From Acanthornis magna (lineage: Eukaryota; Chordata; Aves; Passeriformes; Acanthizidae): a stretch of DNA of 64,000 nt. Below are positions 13,040 to 24,572 of this stretch, piece by piece. Position numbers and translations under genes: made by a program. Location of the stretch: positions 1,922,001 through 1,986,000 of the forward strand of contig JAWUZG010000136.1 of the NCBI GenBank assembly GCA_036785705.1, read 5' to 3'. Below the pieces are notes generated by a model, which did no database searches, was not told where the DNA came from, and saw only the letters and a program-made list of their open reading frames with translations. Within the stretch, counting starts at the first letter, position 1; every line of letters begins with the position of its first letter.

Positions 13040-13140
13040 CCACTGGTTTTGATGCCTTGGTTTACTCTCATTAGTCACTGCTGAGTGCCTCAATTTCCTG
13101 ATCTTTAGCTCTGGCTGTTATCTTAGCAAGTATATAGGCA
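13040..13140 (+). mobile_element. Possible MIR-like ancient SINE remnant
   Basis: A run resembling the MIR core occurs in the right order: CCTTGGTTTACTC, then TGCCTCAATTTCCTGATCTT. The match is short and diverged, so chance resemblance cannot be excluded. Confidence 0.3.
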
Positions 13141-14011
13141 AATATAAATAAAGTCCTTTTTGCACAGATGTCTTAATATCTCTGATATCTGAATTATTAT
13201 TCATTAATTAACAACATACAGTTAATGCTAATTTTTTCCCCCCAGATGTCATTCCAAACCTTTCCAGTCCTTGGTCACTGGAGTTCAACAGACATTGCCA
13301 CAAGACTGGTGAATAATAGTGACCAATTTGTCCAAAATATCAAGTGATTCATCAAAATGAATTTTTTTATTAAGTTTTATAATAGGATTTTAAGGCAAAT
13401 AAGATACATACTTTATAATGAAAGTAGAGAAAAGTTCAAGTAGCTGCAAAAATGATTCTTCTGTTGTACTAATATTTGCTGGGAGCTTGACAACCAAGAA
13501 AAGTTTTATATAATTAAAAAGTTAGATTAATAAAGATGAAAACCTTGCAGTCAATATGAGATTAAATTAAATACTTCAATTTATCTCAGCTTTTCTTAAG
13601 GTCACATTTTCTAATGGAAAGTACTTGTCAACACTGACATGGAAGTTTTGTTATTTCTTCATCAATTTGAATTTGCAGCTTTCTGCTTAGCATTTTTGGC
13701 TGAAAAGTTCAGCCCATCTGTAACAATTGGTTAATTGAGCAACGAGAAAGGCCTGACTCATATCTTGACTAATTGCCTCGTGCACTGTGATGAGGAGACA
13801 ACCTCTCTGATATATCCACAGTACAGTTGGTTCCTCTCTGAATATTCCATGGCGCACAAGAGGAAGGAAGAGACATTTCTGAGTATTGTCGCAAGGAAAA
13901 TTTTTGGCTTTTAATGTCACTGCAGAATACAATTTCCCCATGTGTCTCTGCAAGATTTGGTTGAAACTTCAAACATGAGAAAAATGCCACACACTTTCTA
14001 CTGAGACAGTG

Positions 14012-14165
14012 ACTGGAATGTGTTTCCCCAGAGACTTTGTGGAGTTCTCATCCTTTGAGATACTCAAAGTTCAGCTCCTTGGGGCCCTGAGAGAGACCTT
14101 GCACTGAGCAGGAGGGTGGAGCTACAGAACCTCAAGAGCTTTCTACCAACCTCAGCAGTTCTGCA
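14012..14165 (+). mobile_element. CR1 LINE 3' fragment
   Basis: The order CCAGAGACTTTGTGGAG, CCTTTGAGATACTCAAAG, GACCTTGCACTGAGCAGGAGG and CTTTCTACCAACCTCAGCAG matches the CR1 subfamily region just before its 3' end. Diverged, forward orientation, lacking an intact octamer tail. Confidence 0.65.
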
Positions 14166-15598
14166 CTTCTCTTGGATCCCATAAGAAGAAAATGTTACAG
14201 GTTTCAAATCTTGGGTGTTCCTCCCCCAGAGCATTTAGCAGTTCTTAGACAGCCTTGAGGTGACACTGAACAGATGCCACACAGCTCACAGCCACACTCA
14301 CAGGTGAACACTTCAAGTCCTATACTACAGAAAAATATTTCTAATTTTTGGTACCTCTCTGGCACCATGATCCTTGAATTCTTGTCTGCACTGTGATCCA
14401 GTTTTAATAAAAACTGTGGAAGCTGATCCCAACCAATGTGTTCTCTAAAATACTACTCTGCCACCTCCCAGTAGCTGTTTAACAAGTATTCAAGAGATGA
14501 GTAGGACAATTTATACTTTCTGCTCACATAAGCATCTGAAAGAGGAGTATCAGCTACACCAATTAGATTATTTAAATTTCTAAGCTCTGGAAAGCACTTG
14601 AGTCTCTCTGGGTTTTTTTTGTTTGTTTGTTTTTTTCTAAACACATATGCACATTGTACAATTTGATGCTTGTTTATGTTTTTAATAACACACTGTCTTC
14701 TGTCTCTCACTGAAGAAAGTATATTGCTCTGTCTCCACTTCTCCTTTGCTGTGGTTCTATGAAACTCATTTTAGATAAACAGGAATTCCCCACTCAACTG
14801 AATAAGGATTTATACACATTGTAAATCTCACTCTAAAGACAAGTAAATAAAAGTCAGGTTATAGCCATATTTTGTTTTAACACAAGGGCATCTTTAATAC
14901 TTAAAATAATTATTGTCTGAGCTGCTTAAATTCTTAATAATGGTATTTACAAATGCAAATCCATTTCATAAAGCTTGAGCTGCAATTTAAAAAAGGTCTA
15001 CAGATTGTACATGGTCACAGCTGGGGCTTCTTTTCTTTAATAAAAGGAAAGTCAGAAGTCATCTCAAGTTGGTTTAGGGGGTTGTTTTTGTTTGTGTTTG
15101 AGGGGGAATTTGAGGCTATAGTGTCATGCAGGTGGGATGGATTTTCTTTCTATTCTGGTCTCTGCGTACTGAAGAAAAAAATCCCATAATGAAACAAACA
15201 AACAAACAAACAAAACCCCACCAAACCCCAATTTCTGCAGACAGTTTCTATGAGCAAGGATCCCACATTAGCAGCTGTAAATATTCTAGAGATTCTGGTA
15301 ACAGACTTAAATTTTGCTGTGTTCATGCCTTTTATTTTCTCTTGAATTCAGGCTCTTGGGGTAGTTGTGCCTTGTTCTGTTTCACTTGCACATCTTCTAC
15401 CACATTGCAGCTGAAATGCAGCCCTCAGGTGTTCTCACAGTTTACATATATTCTGTCAGTTCTCTTAAAAGGATCCCTGAACCTTGAGGGAAAAAAAAGA
15501 AGATGTGAGTGAATCACTTTTTGTCACAAAGCTCTTCCGATAAACATGGACTTTCCAAATCAGTGTTAATTTCAGTAAAAGTTTGTTTTATAATACAA
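14166..15598. other. Unique DNA with small T/G and AAAC tracts
   Basis: Holds a T-rich GTTT tract at 14612-14636 and an (AAAC)n tract at 15195-15235. No exon is supported; open frames here cross the low-complexity tracts. Confidence 0.5.
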
Positions 15599-15599
15599 C

Positions 15600-15667
15600 C
15601 AGGTGTCATCTAAACACATTAGAGTGAACCATTTCAAATTCCCAGAAGTGAAACACTTCGACTTTTG
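15600..15667 (+). repeat. Donor-like copy of a 47-bp identical repeat pair
   Basis: Positions 15609-15655 are identical over 47 bp to 16924-16970, with weaker similarity for about 9 bp upstream and 10 bp downstream. This copy has no flanking direct repeats, so it is probably the source or the ancestral copy. Confidence 0.9.
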
Positions 15668-16898
15668 TTCTGAATTTATTTTTGACTGTTAGGATTATAG
15701 TATAAAAATGGATACTTAAGAGTCATCTCTACCTACCACTACCATAATGTTTCAATCAATCCCAAATAATTTTCTTTTTCCCCTCTGAAAAAACACTCAT
15801 AGATACTTCATGCTGACAGATCACTTCTAATGGGAATGTAGACAAGCTTTTAAACACCAAACTCTGTCACAGCATTGTAAAACTTCCCGCGTTCACAGAA
15901 TGTGAGAAAACGAAACCCTTTGCTAATACCTACATCAGCCAAAGCTTATTCCTTGAGTGCTTTTGTCATTTCATAACTCAAACATGATTTAGGTATTGTT
16001 GGTGCTAAATATCCAGTAAGAAAACCGTATTCTTCAGAACCTCTCGCTACCACCATGTCCATGCATATACATTCAAATATCCCTTATATATATCCCCCCT
16101 TTTTTTTTTTAAATTTATTTTTAAACAGTTGTGAGAGGCAGCTTTCATCCACCTTCTTTCACAGAAAGGTCAGTAATTGTACTGTTTCTTCTCTATTCTC
16201 ACTACGGTCACTTCTGCTCTGAGTGTTCATGTCTCATCTTGCCTGTTTAGATTTTACTCTTCTGAGTGCATGGTCTGTACCTCACTTTATATCAGATTTT
16301 AGGAGATTAAGATGCTGGTGTTCTCTTGGTAATATTAATTTGGTCTGTGCTTTTCTGAAGCACAAATTCCGTACGCAAGATGTTTCAGCCAGACAACATA
16401 AAACCCAAACAAGGTGAATTACCTCAGACTATGAGCTTAAGGCAATTATGAAAATCACAAATAACAAAAGGAACATTCTATTAATAGCACCATCCAGAGA
16501 GAAAGATACAGCACCTGGAAAAAGACCGCAGTTTAAATATCCAAATAGAGTCTGACACAGCAGCAAAATATCAGCCAAACAAGCAACGAGCAACTAATTT
16601 GTTAGGCATGCTTAGCCCACCAAAAGGATGATTGATGACAAGGAGCAATGCCAACTGCTTACACTGAATACCAGGAAGAGTAAACCCTTGCAGCTCAACA
16701 TTCTTAGGTTTTTATTTTATATTTATGGCTGTTAAAGTGACACTTCAGACACAGACCTGAATGCAATATTAAGCTTCTCTGCTCCTCGTGCGGTGCATCA
16801 GATAAATTCTTCAGACATTTTCCTGCTATATTGGTATAATCTTTGTTCTTCTTGTACTTGTTTATGAGCTGTGGCTGAACCTCAAGCACTCAAACAAG
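15668..16898. other. Unique DNA between the repeat pair
   Basis: No gene seen. A T-run at 16100-16110 and AT-rich sequence around it are the only low-complexity parts. Confidence 0.45.
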
Positions 16899-17000
16899 TG
16901 CCAGGTAGGACAAACAGGTGATGTCTAAACACATTAGAGTGAACCATTTCAAATTCCCAGAAGTGAAACATTTTGATTTATATGCCAGATAGGACAAACA
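16899..17000. repeat. Short templated insertion with 18-bp flanking duplication
   Basis: An insert of about 66 bp (16917-16982), mostly a copy of 15602-15667, lies between two 18-bp direct repeats: tgccaggtaggacaaaca at 16899-16916 and the same with one change (g to a) at 16983-17000. This is the structure expected of an insertion that duplicated its target. No transposon ends and no poly(A) tail are visible in the insert. Confidence 0.8.
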
Positions 17001-18275
17001 CTGTTTCACCCCTGTGGTTTGTCTTTGATTGCATTATCCACCATTTTGATTGCAATCATTTTTTGTTAAACTGCCACTCACTGGTGATAGAAATCATTTT
17101 ACAAGAAGAAGGTTTATTAAGAACTATTTAACAACAAAGTTCACTTTTGAAATGAAAATGTACGTTCAAACTTTAATATTTCTAATAACTTCATTCAAGG
17201 GAAGTCATGCTTTCCTTCCTATTCTCATAATTTCAGCATGTGGAAGTAAACTAGCATAAGACCTTTTAGGCCTCTGTTATTCACATTCTGTCCAAAAAAA
17301 TCTTTAAGAAATCTGAATTCATAACATCTCATGGACTGCAGTGTCATATGTGCTCTGAATCCTCCACGAGCTATTATGTTAGGTCAAGAGATCCCTTTTC
17401 CCATTGCACAATTCTGCTGACATTTGTCACCTTTTTCTGTCCTTTAGCTCATCTTTATCTAATTTGGTTATAAATGCCTTATTTGTAAAGCTGAGCTCAG
17501 TGCTATTCCATCTCATTACCAGCCGCTTCCTGGGTCTGGATGTCATTCCTCCCCAGGTAGAGCAAACACCACTGTAGCCACTTTCAAATCCTTTTGGCAT
17601 TTCTACTTTATCTATCTAGAGAAAAATTGTATGTCCTGAAGGTGCTGGGAATTTTTTTTCAGCGGATTATATCTTGTCAGTGGAGGAACACAGATGACCA
17701 GGTGTGTGTGATGCTGTTCTGGGCAGCGACTTCCTCACTGAACCTTGGCCAGATTCCTGATCTGATTCTCAGAACCTTCAAAAGGAATAATTCTGACTAT
17801 TTGGAAGCTGGGCTTTTCTGAAATGATGGAATTGTTGCCTGGTGTAGGGCAGGTCATGCTGGTGGGAGGGGGAACTTCTGTTGTAAGTAGATCAAATAAA
17901 AACTTCTAAGCAAGAAGGAATAAAAGCAACCTCTGAGCTCACACCATTTAGCGCCAAATGAAAAGCCTGACCCTGATTTCCAGCAAGTTCAGCAGTTCCC
18001 TCAAATCCTTTCATTCAGAAAGGGCAGAGCAGTCCCCCCAGCCTGGGAGATTGGATACAGGAGGAAGTGAGGGTGAGAGAACAGGGCACTGTTGGCTTTG
18101 TGGATCGGACTCAGTGATAATGGCACAAAGGTGGATGGATTGTTTGGGAGCCTGTCAGTCCTAATCCATCAGCAAGGCTGAGACATTGGTAAGAAAATAA
18201 ACAATTACAGCACAGATTGGGAAAGTGAAGCCATGACTTCCCTATCCCTCATTCCTAGGGCTCAACATTGGTCTC
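17001..18275. other. Unique DNA, no feature seen
   Basis: No supportable exon or repeat. Confidence 0.45.
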
Positions 18276-18380
18276 GGAATCACTGAATTGTTTAGGTTGG
18301 AAAAGACCTTAAAGATCAAGTCCAACCATACCCCCAGCACTGCCACCACGAGACCTTGTCCCCAAGTGCCACATTCGCAC
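18276..18380 (-). mobile_element. CR1 LINE 3' fragment
   Basis: On the plus strand it reads GGAATCACTGAATTG, TTTAGGTTGGAAAAGACC, AAGATCAAGTCCAACC, CCAGCACTGCCACCACGAG and CCCCAAGTGCCACATTCG, the reverse complement of the CR1 3' end. Strongly 5' truncated. Confidence 0.9.
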
Positions 18381-21300
18381 AGGAATCTGCAGTTTAAGAC
18401 TCCCGGCAAAGTAAACTGGCAGATTGAATGAAACTACTGTGCACCAGGAATTGCATGAGAAGACAAGAAATAGCAAGTCAGTAATTAAGGTAACTTCATC
18501 AAACATTTAATAGAGCTCAACATATCTGAAGGCTTCCAAGAGAGCCCATGCAACTTTTGAAACAGCAAAATAACTCTCAAACTTGCACTGTTGCCAAGTT
18601 TTGAACTGCTTTTCACTGAAATCTGCCCATCAGCAGACATTTCAGTAATGTCTGCCATATATTCTTGTGAAAAATGAAAATTATTACTGAGACGAGCATA
18701 TATATTTTAGTAGAAATAGTATTTTAGAAATACAACAATGATAGTGTTAAAATCTGATTAGAAGTTGCAGGGTACATTCGTGTTTACTATAAACAAACAC
18801 CCAAGAAGTAAATTGCATCCTAATACAGATTAAGATTTTATATCCCTACCTGTAAAAAAACAGATAGAAAAAAACTGAATTATTCTGAAAAAAATCCAAA
18901 CTTTTATGAAAAGTACATTCCATCTAAAAAAAACAAGAGGACTAGCTGGGATCCAAGATTTCATCTGAAATTTCAGCCCAGTTCTGTTAGAAATATCAGT
19001 TGCACACATACAATGGCAAAAAGACATTTTCTGCTCTGATAACCTATCTAAAAGGTGGAAGACAGAGCTTTTCCCCAAGACAAAAAACAGGTAGCAGTGT
19101 TGCAATGGTCTGATGAAACGAGACAATGAGACAGCCCCTGCCACAGCCAGGAACAGATACAGAAAATGAGGATTATGACTGCCACAATTTAGCATTAATT
19201 AAGAGTATCACAATTTAAGATTCCCTTCTCCTACTTGGATTTCAATAGGTAGAATGTGCATAAGCTTTCTTTGCTTTGTCTCTTCTGGAAAAAAGAAGGA
19301 AATATTGTCAGAAAAAAGAACACTTTGTCATGATGAACAGCTCCAGTAACTGCTTGGCTCAAGCTGCTCCCCCATCTCCTGCCCCTACAAACAGGATGGA
19401 GACTCTCAGCAGAAAATACGTAAGTAAATTAATAAATAAGTAAATATCAGGAAGAAAGTAAAAGCTGTAGCATTCAGGAAAAAAATATTGCTGAGCTGCT
19501 CCCTACTAGAAAGGCAAAAACATTTCTAGACTTCTTGTTCTTAGCACTATAACAAGGTTAGTTCAAAAAACAATCAGAAATCTGTACAGAAATGCAGCCT
19601 TTGGTAGGACAAAAAAAGAAAAGAAAAGAGAGAGGAAGAAAAAAATCAACAAGTAGATGAAATGCAATGACCAGTGTTTGAGAAACCAGCATGGTACCTA
19701 TGAGCTGCCCTTTTCCACCACACAGGGCTGCAACTTACTCCTGCTAAACTCAACCCGGAGCACACCAATGATGAACAGCAAATCAGCTGAACTTTCAGAG
19801 TTGAGAGCACACACCAATAATTCCATACCCAATCAGGAGCACAATAATTCTCCATTGACTTCAACAGATACGGGATTAAAGCCCCAAGTGGATCTCGGTT
19901 TCCTCACTGAAATCTTCAGCTGCACTTTTTTCCCCATAAGAGATTTTTATCAGGCAAAAGCTCAGAGGACAAATGTGCCACTCCATAGACACATTCTGAA
20001 CACAGGCAATTCAGCAATATCTGCATTGCCTTCTATATGAGCATAAAGCAGGAACTTTATTTCATGGAGCATGTCGTTGAATCTGAACCTCAAACATCCA
20101 ACTCATAACTGCTGTTCTTCCACTCGATGCCAATGCTTTTCCCAGTCAGGACTCCATTAGGCTCCATGCCTGGAGAAATTCTGTATTTATATCACTGCTG
20201 TGGCTTTCAGTCACTCCTGTAACTGTGCTGACAACATATCGTGTCTGAGAGCTAAGAATGCCTCAATCCACATCACACCAGCTTTGGAAATGGGACTCGA
20301 ATATCCAAATACGTGGCAGGTTTTGACAGCTTGCAAAATGCAGTAGTTTTGAAGAAGTGAGGTTGTGGCTGAGTTTAAGACTGTGTAGGTGATAGCACTA
20401 CAGCAAGGTAGGGCAGAGTAAAAAAAAACTTCCCTTTCCCTTCAGGAATACCCATTCTGCATCCTTGCTGGCATGCACATCCTCACACAAAAAAATCCCT
20501 AATTAATTCTGTAGAATGAGCAGAAAGGCAGCATCTACTGTTATATTTAGGCAGAATGTTAGCTTAAATTTCAAAAAAAATCCCGCACAATGTCCTGACC
20601 ATATTCAGGATTTAGGAAAAACAATAGTTCTCTAATAAATCCACATTAGTTTTGTATGGACGCAGAACAAAAGGGCGGGAGAAGGAAAATTGCTCACAGG
20701 AAATTTCAGAGGCAAGATTTATAGCAGGATTTAACATTTTGCAATAAGAATGTTTGTTGAATAAATATCCCTGCTACACATCACTTTGGGTGATGAGAAA
20801 GACATTTGTACAGAGTGTATGCAAAGATTCCAGGCTATTAAAAACATCATAATCCATGTATCCAAAAAAAAAAAGAAAATTGAGGCAGTTGTTGTAGGAA
20901 TCCAAGATTCACTTATAATTGTGGTTCCATATAGATAACGAGTAGTGGAATTTCTGTGTTAAATATATTTTTGGAGAAAATTTATGATCATAGTACATTC
21001 TTCATGAATCTGCTTAAATTAAAAATACCTAAGCTCAAATATTTAAAATGTCTTATTTCAGAGAAAATTATATGTATCCTTTCTTTTTTTTGTTATAGAT
21101 TTCCACAAACAAAAGGCTTTTTGTCCAAATTGGCATTGCAATAAACATTTGTCACAACAAAAACAATGCCCCTGATCCATCCTTAATTTTAACTACCACA
21201 GCAGAAGATTTGACAAAAGTAAATTACCTACCTGAGGCTTTGGAAGTCAACTCAAGAAATCTGTCCTTTTGCCACATTATTTATAAAAATTCAGGTTACT

Positions 21301-22860
21301 GATTACTCAGCTAACAAACCCTTTTGAAAGCATAAAAGTAAATATTAAGTAATTATGGAACTTAGAACACAAACCAGGTTTGGTTCAATTTTCTACTGGC
21401 TGAATGCCTTTCCATGACATGAACCTGCTAAATTTGAAAAGGACTCTACATTTCACAAGAAAAATTATTTCTATGTATCCTCTCCCTGTCCCAAGCCAAG
21501 GATGGAAATGTTGCAGAACTGGTTTTATATTGGTACATAATTTCTTGCAATCCGGATTAATTCTGGAATCCAGACCTGGAAAACAAAGGGTTTTCTAACA
21601 AACCAATGAAGTTTGGAGGCCAAAGACTATTGTCGTGCAGTATTTCTGTGAGACTGAGAGGCAAAAAACCCCTTAGTTTTTCATGTAAAATGTTAGGCTT
21701 TTCTTATTTTTGTTTGAGCAAGATTGTTGGACTAGGCTTGTTTCTTTTATGAAAAGAATGTTTCTTTATGTTTCTTTATGTTTCTTTTATTCTTTTCTTC
21801 TTGCTTCTTTTTTATCTCCTGCCAGTTCTTTGGCTTTCAGAAAATTGATGATTACTTCTAGTTCATGCATGCATTTGTATGTGTATATATATATGGTAAA
21901 GGGAAAAACAGAAAGGAAAAAAGTAAAAATCCTACCCATGCCATTCAGGAAATACAGGTTTCATAAATACCACACAAAGTTTAACTTCTATTTTTTATGT
22001 TCATAATGATGAGGCCAAAAAAAAAAAAAAAAAAAAACAAACCCAAATTTCTCCCTTGCTACCCTTTGACTCTATACACCAAGAAACAGATTCCATTAAC
22101 TTTTGGGTAGAAAATGGCATTTTAAAAATGGTAAATTGTAACTCCGTACAAAAATTTGCAAATGCACACAGTGATACATGACCCAGCCCAGATACAGCCC
22201 CTAAATACAGAACCTCAAGGGCCAAATTCTTTCAGGTGCTACACAGGACATGAAAAGGCTTTAGCATGACATACAGAAATGACATTGCTGCAAACCTCTG
22301 TGAGCCTTTTCTATCCCTTGTAAATTATAAATTACTTTTGCACTGATCAGAATGACAATCTGGAGCTTTATTATATCCCACGCAGTTTAGTTTCCCACCT
22401 GGAAGGTAATTCACTCAATAAAGTATAAAAGGATTTGTAGGAAAAAATAATAAAGTAATGCAGGCTAATCAATGAGAAAGGTTGGAGCATAAGGCTTCAG
22501 GACGTTAAATTTAACAGTCTAGCAATGATTTTCCCCAGTTTTAAAAACCTGGCACTAACTCGGGTTTTAATCTCAAATTACCACGTCAGACTGGAAAATC
22601 AAACCATGCTAAAGCAGCTCCACATCACAAATGCCCAAGTCAGACCTCGTAACCAAAATTACAGCACTTTTTCTTTCCATTTTGTGTAAAAGCAAAGACC
22701 CTAAATCAGACAGAGGCACACAGCTTAGCCCTTGTGACATCTAATGATTTTCAGGGCTCCTCTAATAAATCCAAAATTATAATCTAAGGCACTGTGGAAG
22801 AAGCACAGGGCTAGAAGCTCCACTTTTACAGCACAGGCTGCTCCCAAATTGCTGCAACCA
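18381..22860. other. Unique AT-rich DNA with small simple repeats
   Basis: Includes three tandem copies of a 10-bp unit (tttctttatg, the last varied) at 21761-21790, an (AT)n run at 21884-21896 and a 21-A run at 22017-22037. A 127-codon ATG-initiated frame at 19657-20040 has no recognisable domain. No exon is supported. Confidence 0.5.
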
Positions 22861-22861
22861 A

Positions 22862-23130
22862 TAAAAGCAAACAAGCAAGCAAACAAACAACACCAAAAAC
22901 CAACCAACTAAAAAAAACCCCAAAAACCCATGCCCAGAGAATACCAGAAATCAACCAACGCCCAAAAATCCAAATCAAACCAAACCAACTCCACATGTAA
23001 CCAAAAAAATCCCACCAAAAAGACCAAACCAAACCAAAAACCCACCCAAAAAACCAAAACAAAAACCAAAAAGCCAAAACAAAAACCAACCAATCTAAAC
23101 AACAAAAACAAAAAAAACCAAAACATCCCT
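22862..23130 (+). repeat. Long strand-asymmetric A/C tract
   Basis: About 270 bp in which the plus strand is almost only A and C, built from irregular AAAC, CCAAA and CCAAC words with few G or T. It abuts a CR1 fragment. Frames on both strands are open through it purely because of composition. Confidence 0.9.
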
Positions 23131-23136
23131 CAAACC

Positions 23137-23235
23137 CTTCTGAGTGATCTGGCCTAGGGAAAAATGTCCCTGCCCATGGCAGGGAGTTGGGACTAAGTGG
23201 TCTTTAAGTTCCCTTCCAAACCATCCTCTGATTTG
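23137..23235 (+). mobile_element. CR1 LINE 3' end
   Basis: GTCCCTGCCCATGGCAGGG, then GGACTAAGTGGTCTTTAAG, then CCCTTCCAAACCATCC: the last part of a CR1 in forward orientation, with a decayed octamer tail. Confidence 0.9.
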
Positions 23236-23370
23236 AAACACTCAATGCAGTTATTAAATATTTCCTATCAGGCAGGGAACAAGAGAGTGAAGTTACACTG
23301 GGGAGAGGAAAGACAGTAGCTTTTTTTTTGTTTCTCACTACCCAAGTCTAGTTTAATTTGCGACAGATTA

Positions 23371-23548
23371 GAATCCCAGAATTATTTGGGTTGGACAAGA
23401 CCTTTCAGATCATTGTGTCCAATGTTTACTGAAGAAACCCATCACTAAACCATCTTCACAAGTGCCACATTTACACCTTTTAAACACCTCCAGGGACTCA
23501 GCCACTTCCCTTGGCAAAGCAGTGAAATGCTGATAACTTTCTCCAAGC
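23371..23548 (-). mobile_element. CR1 LINE 3' fragment
   Basis: On the plus strand: GAATCCCAGAATTATTTGGG, TTGGACAAGACC, CACTAAACCATC, AAGTGCCACATTTACACC and CTCCAGGGACTCAGCCAC, a reversed CR1 3' region. It lies about 135 bp after a forward CR1, so the two are separate insertions in opposite orientation. Confidence 0.88.
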
Positions 23549-24261
23549 TGAGCCTGCTTTGACCATGACTGTAGGTAAAGTGATGTACCTCTGTTTCTCT
23601 CAACTCATGAGTTTTCTCATCCCATTTCCTCCCCTGTCCTGATGATTAGCTTCTCTCTAATTGAGAAGCTGGGCGGGAATTTGGCCTTTAATCGTGGTTA
23701 ACTCATAACTAGAGTGTGTGTGTTGTCTGCAGCAAGGAGTCCACAACAAGAAAGCAAGTTAAAAAAACCCAGAAATTAAATGAGGATTTTAAGAACACGA
23801 AGCACAGTTCTAGGCTGATGATTTGTTGCCCACTAAACAGAAAGAGAAAATGTTCCTTGTCTGAGTGAAGCAGCCAGCACATCTATTTTATGCAATACTA
23901 AATATAACATTACAGCTAATCTGTTCAATTTATAGCACCAAGATAGCTTTCCTTGCTTCTGTTGTCTGGACTATTAAAACATATCGCCATAATAAAATAA
24001 TATCTAGAGGGGTGTTGTGGTTTAACCTCAGCTGGCAAGAAAGCCCCACGCAGCCACTCAATCACTCTCCCACAGTGGGATGGGGGAGAGAATCAGAAAA
24101 GTGAGAAAACTCATGGGTTGAGGTACAAAGAGTTTAACAGAATAAAGCAAAAGTCATGCACACAAGCAAAGCAGAGCAAGGAATTAATTCCCCACTTCCC
24201 ATGGGCACGCAGGTGCTCAGCCATCACTCTTAATGTGTCTCTTTCCTTCTTATTCCCCTGG

Positions 24262-24268
24262 CTTTATA
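24262..24268 (-). promoter_or_regulatory. TATA box of the ERV LTR
   Basis: TATAAAG on the minus strand within GCTCAGCATATAAAG, at the position where the U3 promoter of this LTR family lies. Whether it is active is unknown. Confidence 0.6.
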
Positions 24269-24292
24269 TGCTGAGCACAAAGCCACATCATC

Positions 24293-24345
24293 TGGGGTCA
24301 CCCTTGGGTCAGTTGGGGTCACCCTTGGGTCAGTTGGGGTCACCT
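24293..24345. repeat. 21-bp tandem duplication inside LTR U3
   Basis: Two full copies of a 21-bp unit starting tggggtcacccttgggtc (24293-24313 and 24314-24334) and a partial third. The LTR family usually shows one copy of this block a little upstream of the TATA box. Confidence 0.9.
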
Positions 24346-24572
24346 GTCCTGCTGTGTCCCCTCCCATTGTCTCATGCACCCCCAGCCCCCTCGCTGGTGG
24401 GGTGGGCTGAGGAGCAGAAAAGGCTCTGTGTGAGCACTCTCTGAAATAAGGAAAACATTTCTGTATTATTATCTTAATTTCTGTATTATTGTCACTGTTT
24501 TCTGCACAAGTCCAAACCACAGCCGCCCCACCAGCTACTATGAAAAGAATTAACTCAGCCAAAACCGGCACA

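Larger units (their letters stand above)
24013..24572 (-). mobile_element. Full-length avian ERV solo LTR
   Basis: A 560-bp LTR on the minus strand beginning TGTGCCGGTTTTGGCTGAG and ending GGTTAAACCACAACA, so it has the canonical TG and CA termini. The sequence matches a widespread avian LTR (ERVL-like, by recollection): a 5' GCTGAGTTAATTCTTTTCAT block, a TATA box (plus-strand ctttata at 24262-24268), and the 3' block with GTGGGAGAGTGATTGAGTGG. The flanks are agggg before and ggggg after, compatible with a 5-bp target duplication with one change. No internal gag, pol or env sequence adjoins it, so it is a solo LTR left by recombination. The potential promoter and polyadenylation site would act leftward. 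Confidence 0.9.

Noticed and set aside
19657..20040. 127-codon ATG-initiated frame with an acceptor-like site inside
   Set aside because: No recognisable domain, no paired donor, and nothing in the sequence around it supports a gene.
22017..22037. 21-A run as a possible retrocopy tail
   Set aside because: No coding remnant upstream and no flanking target duplication could be found.
22826..23157. Several overlapping frames on both strands (Trp/Phe-rich minus, Lys/Gln/Asn-rich plus)
   Set aside because: All lie in the long A/C tract, which lacks stop-codon words on several frames.
24118..24571. Frames of 108 and 113 codons with a repeated GSPLGQL-type motif
   Set aside because: They lie inside the solo LTR; the repeated peptide is the translation of the 21-bp U3 duplication.
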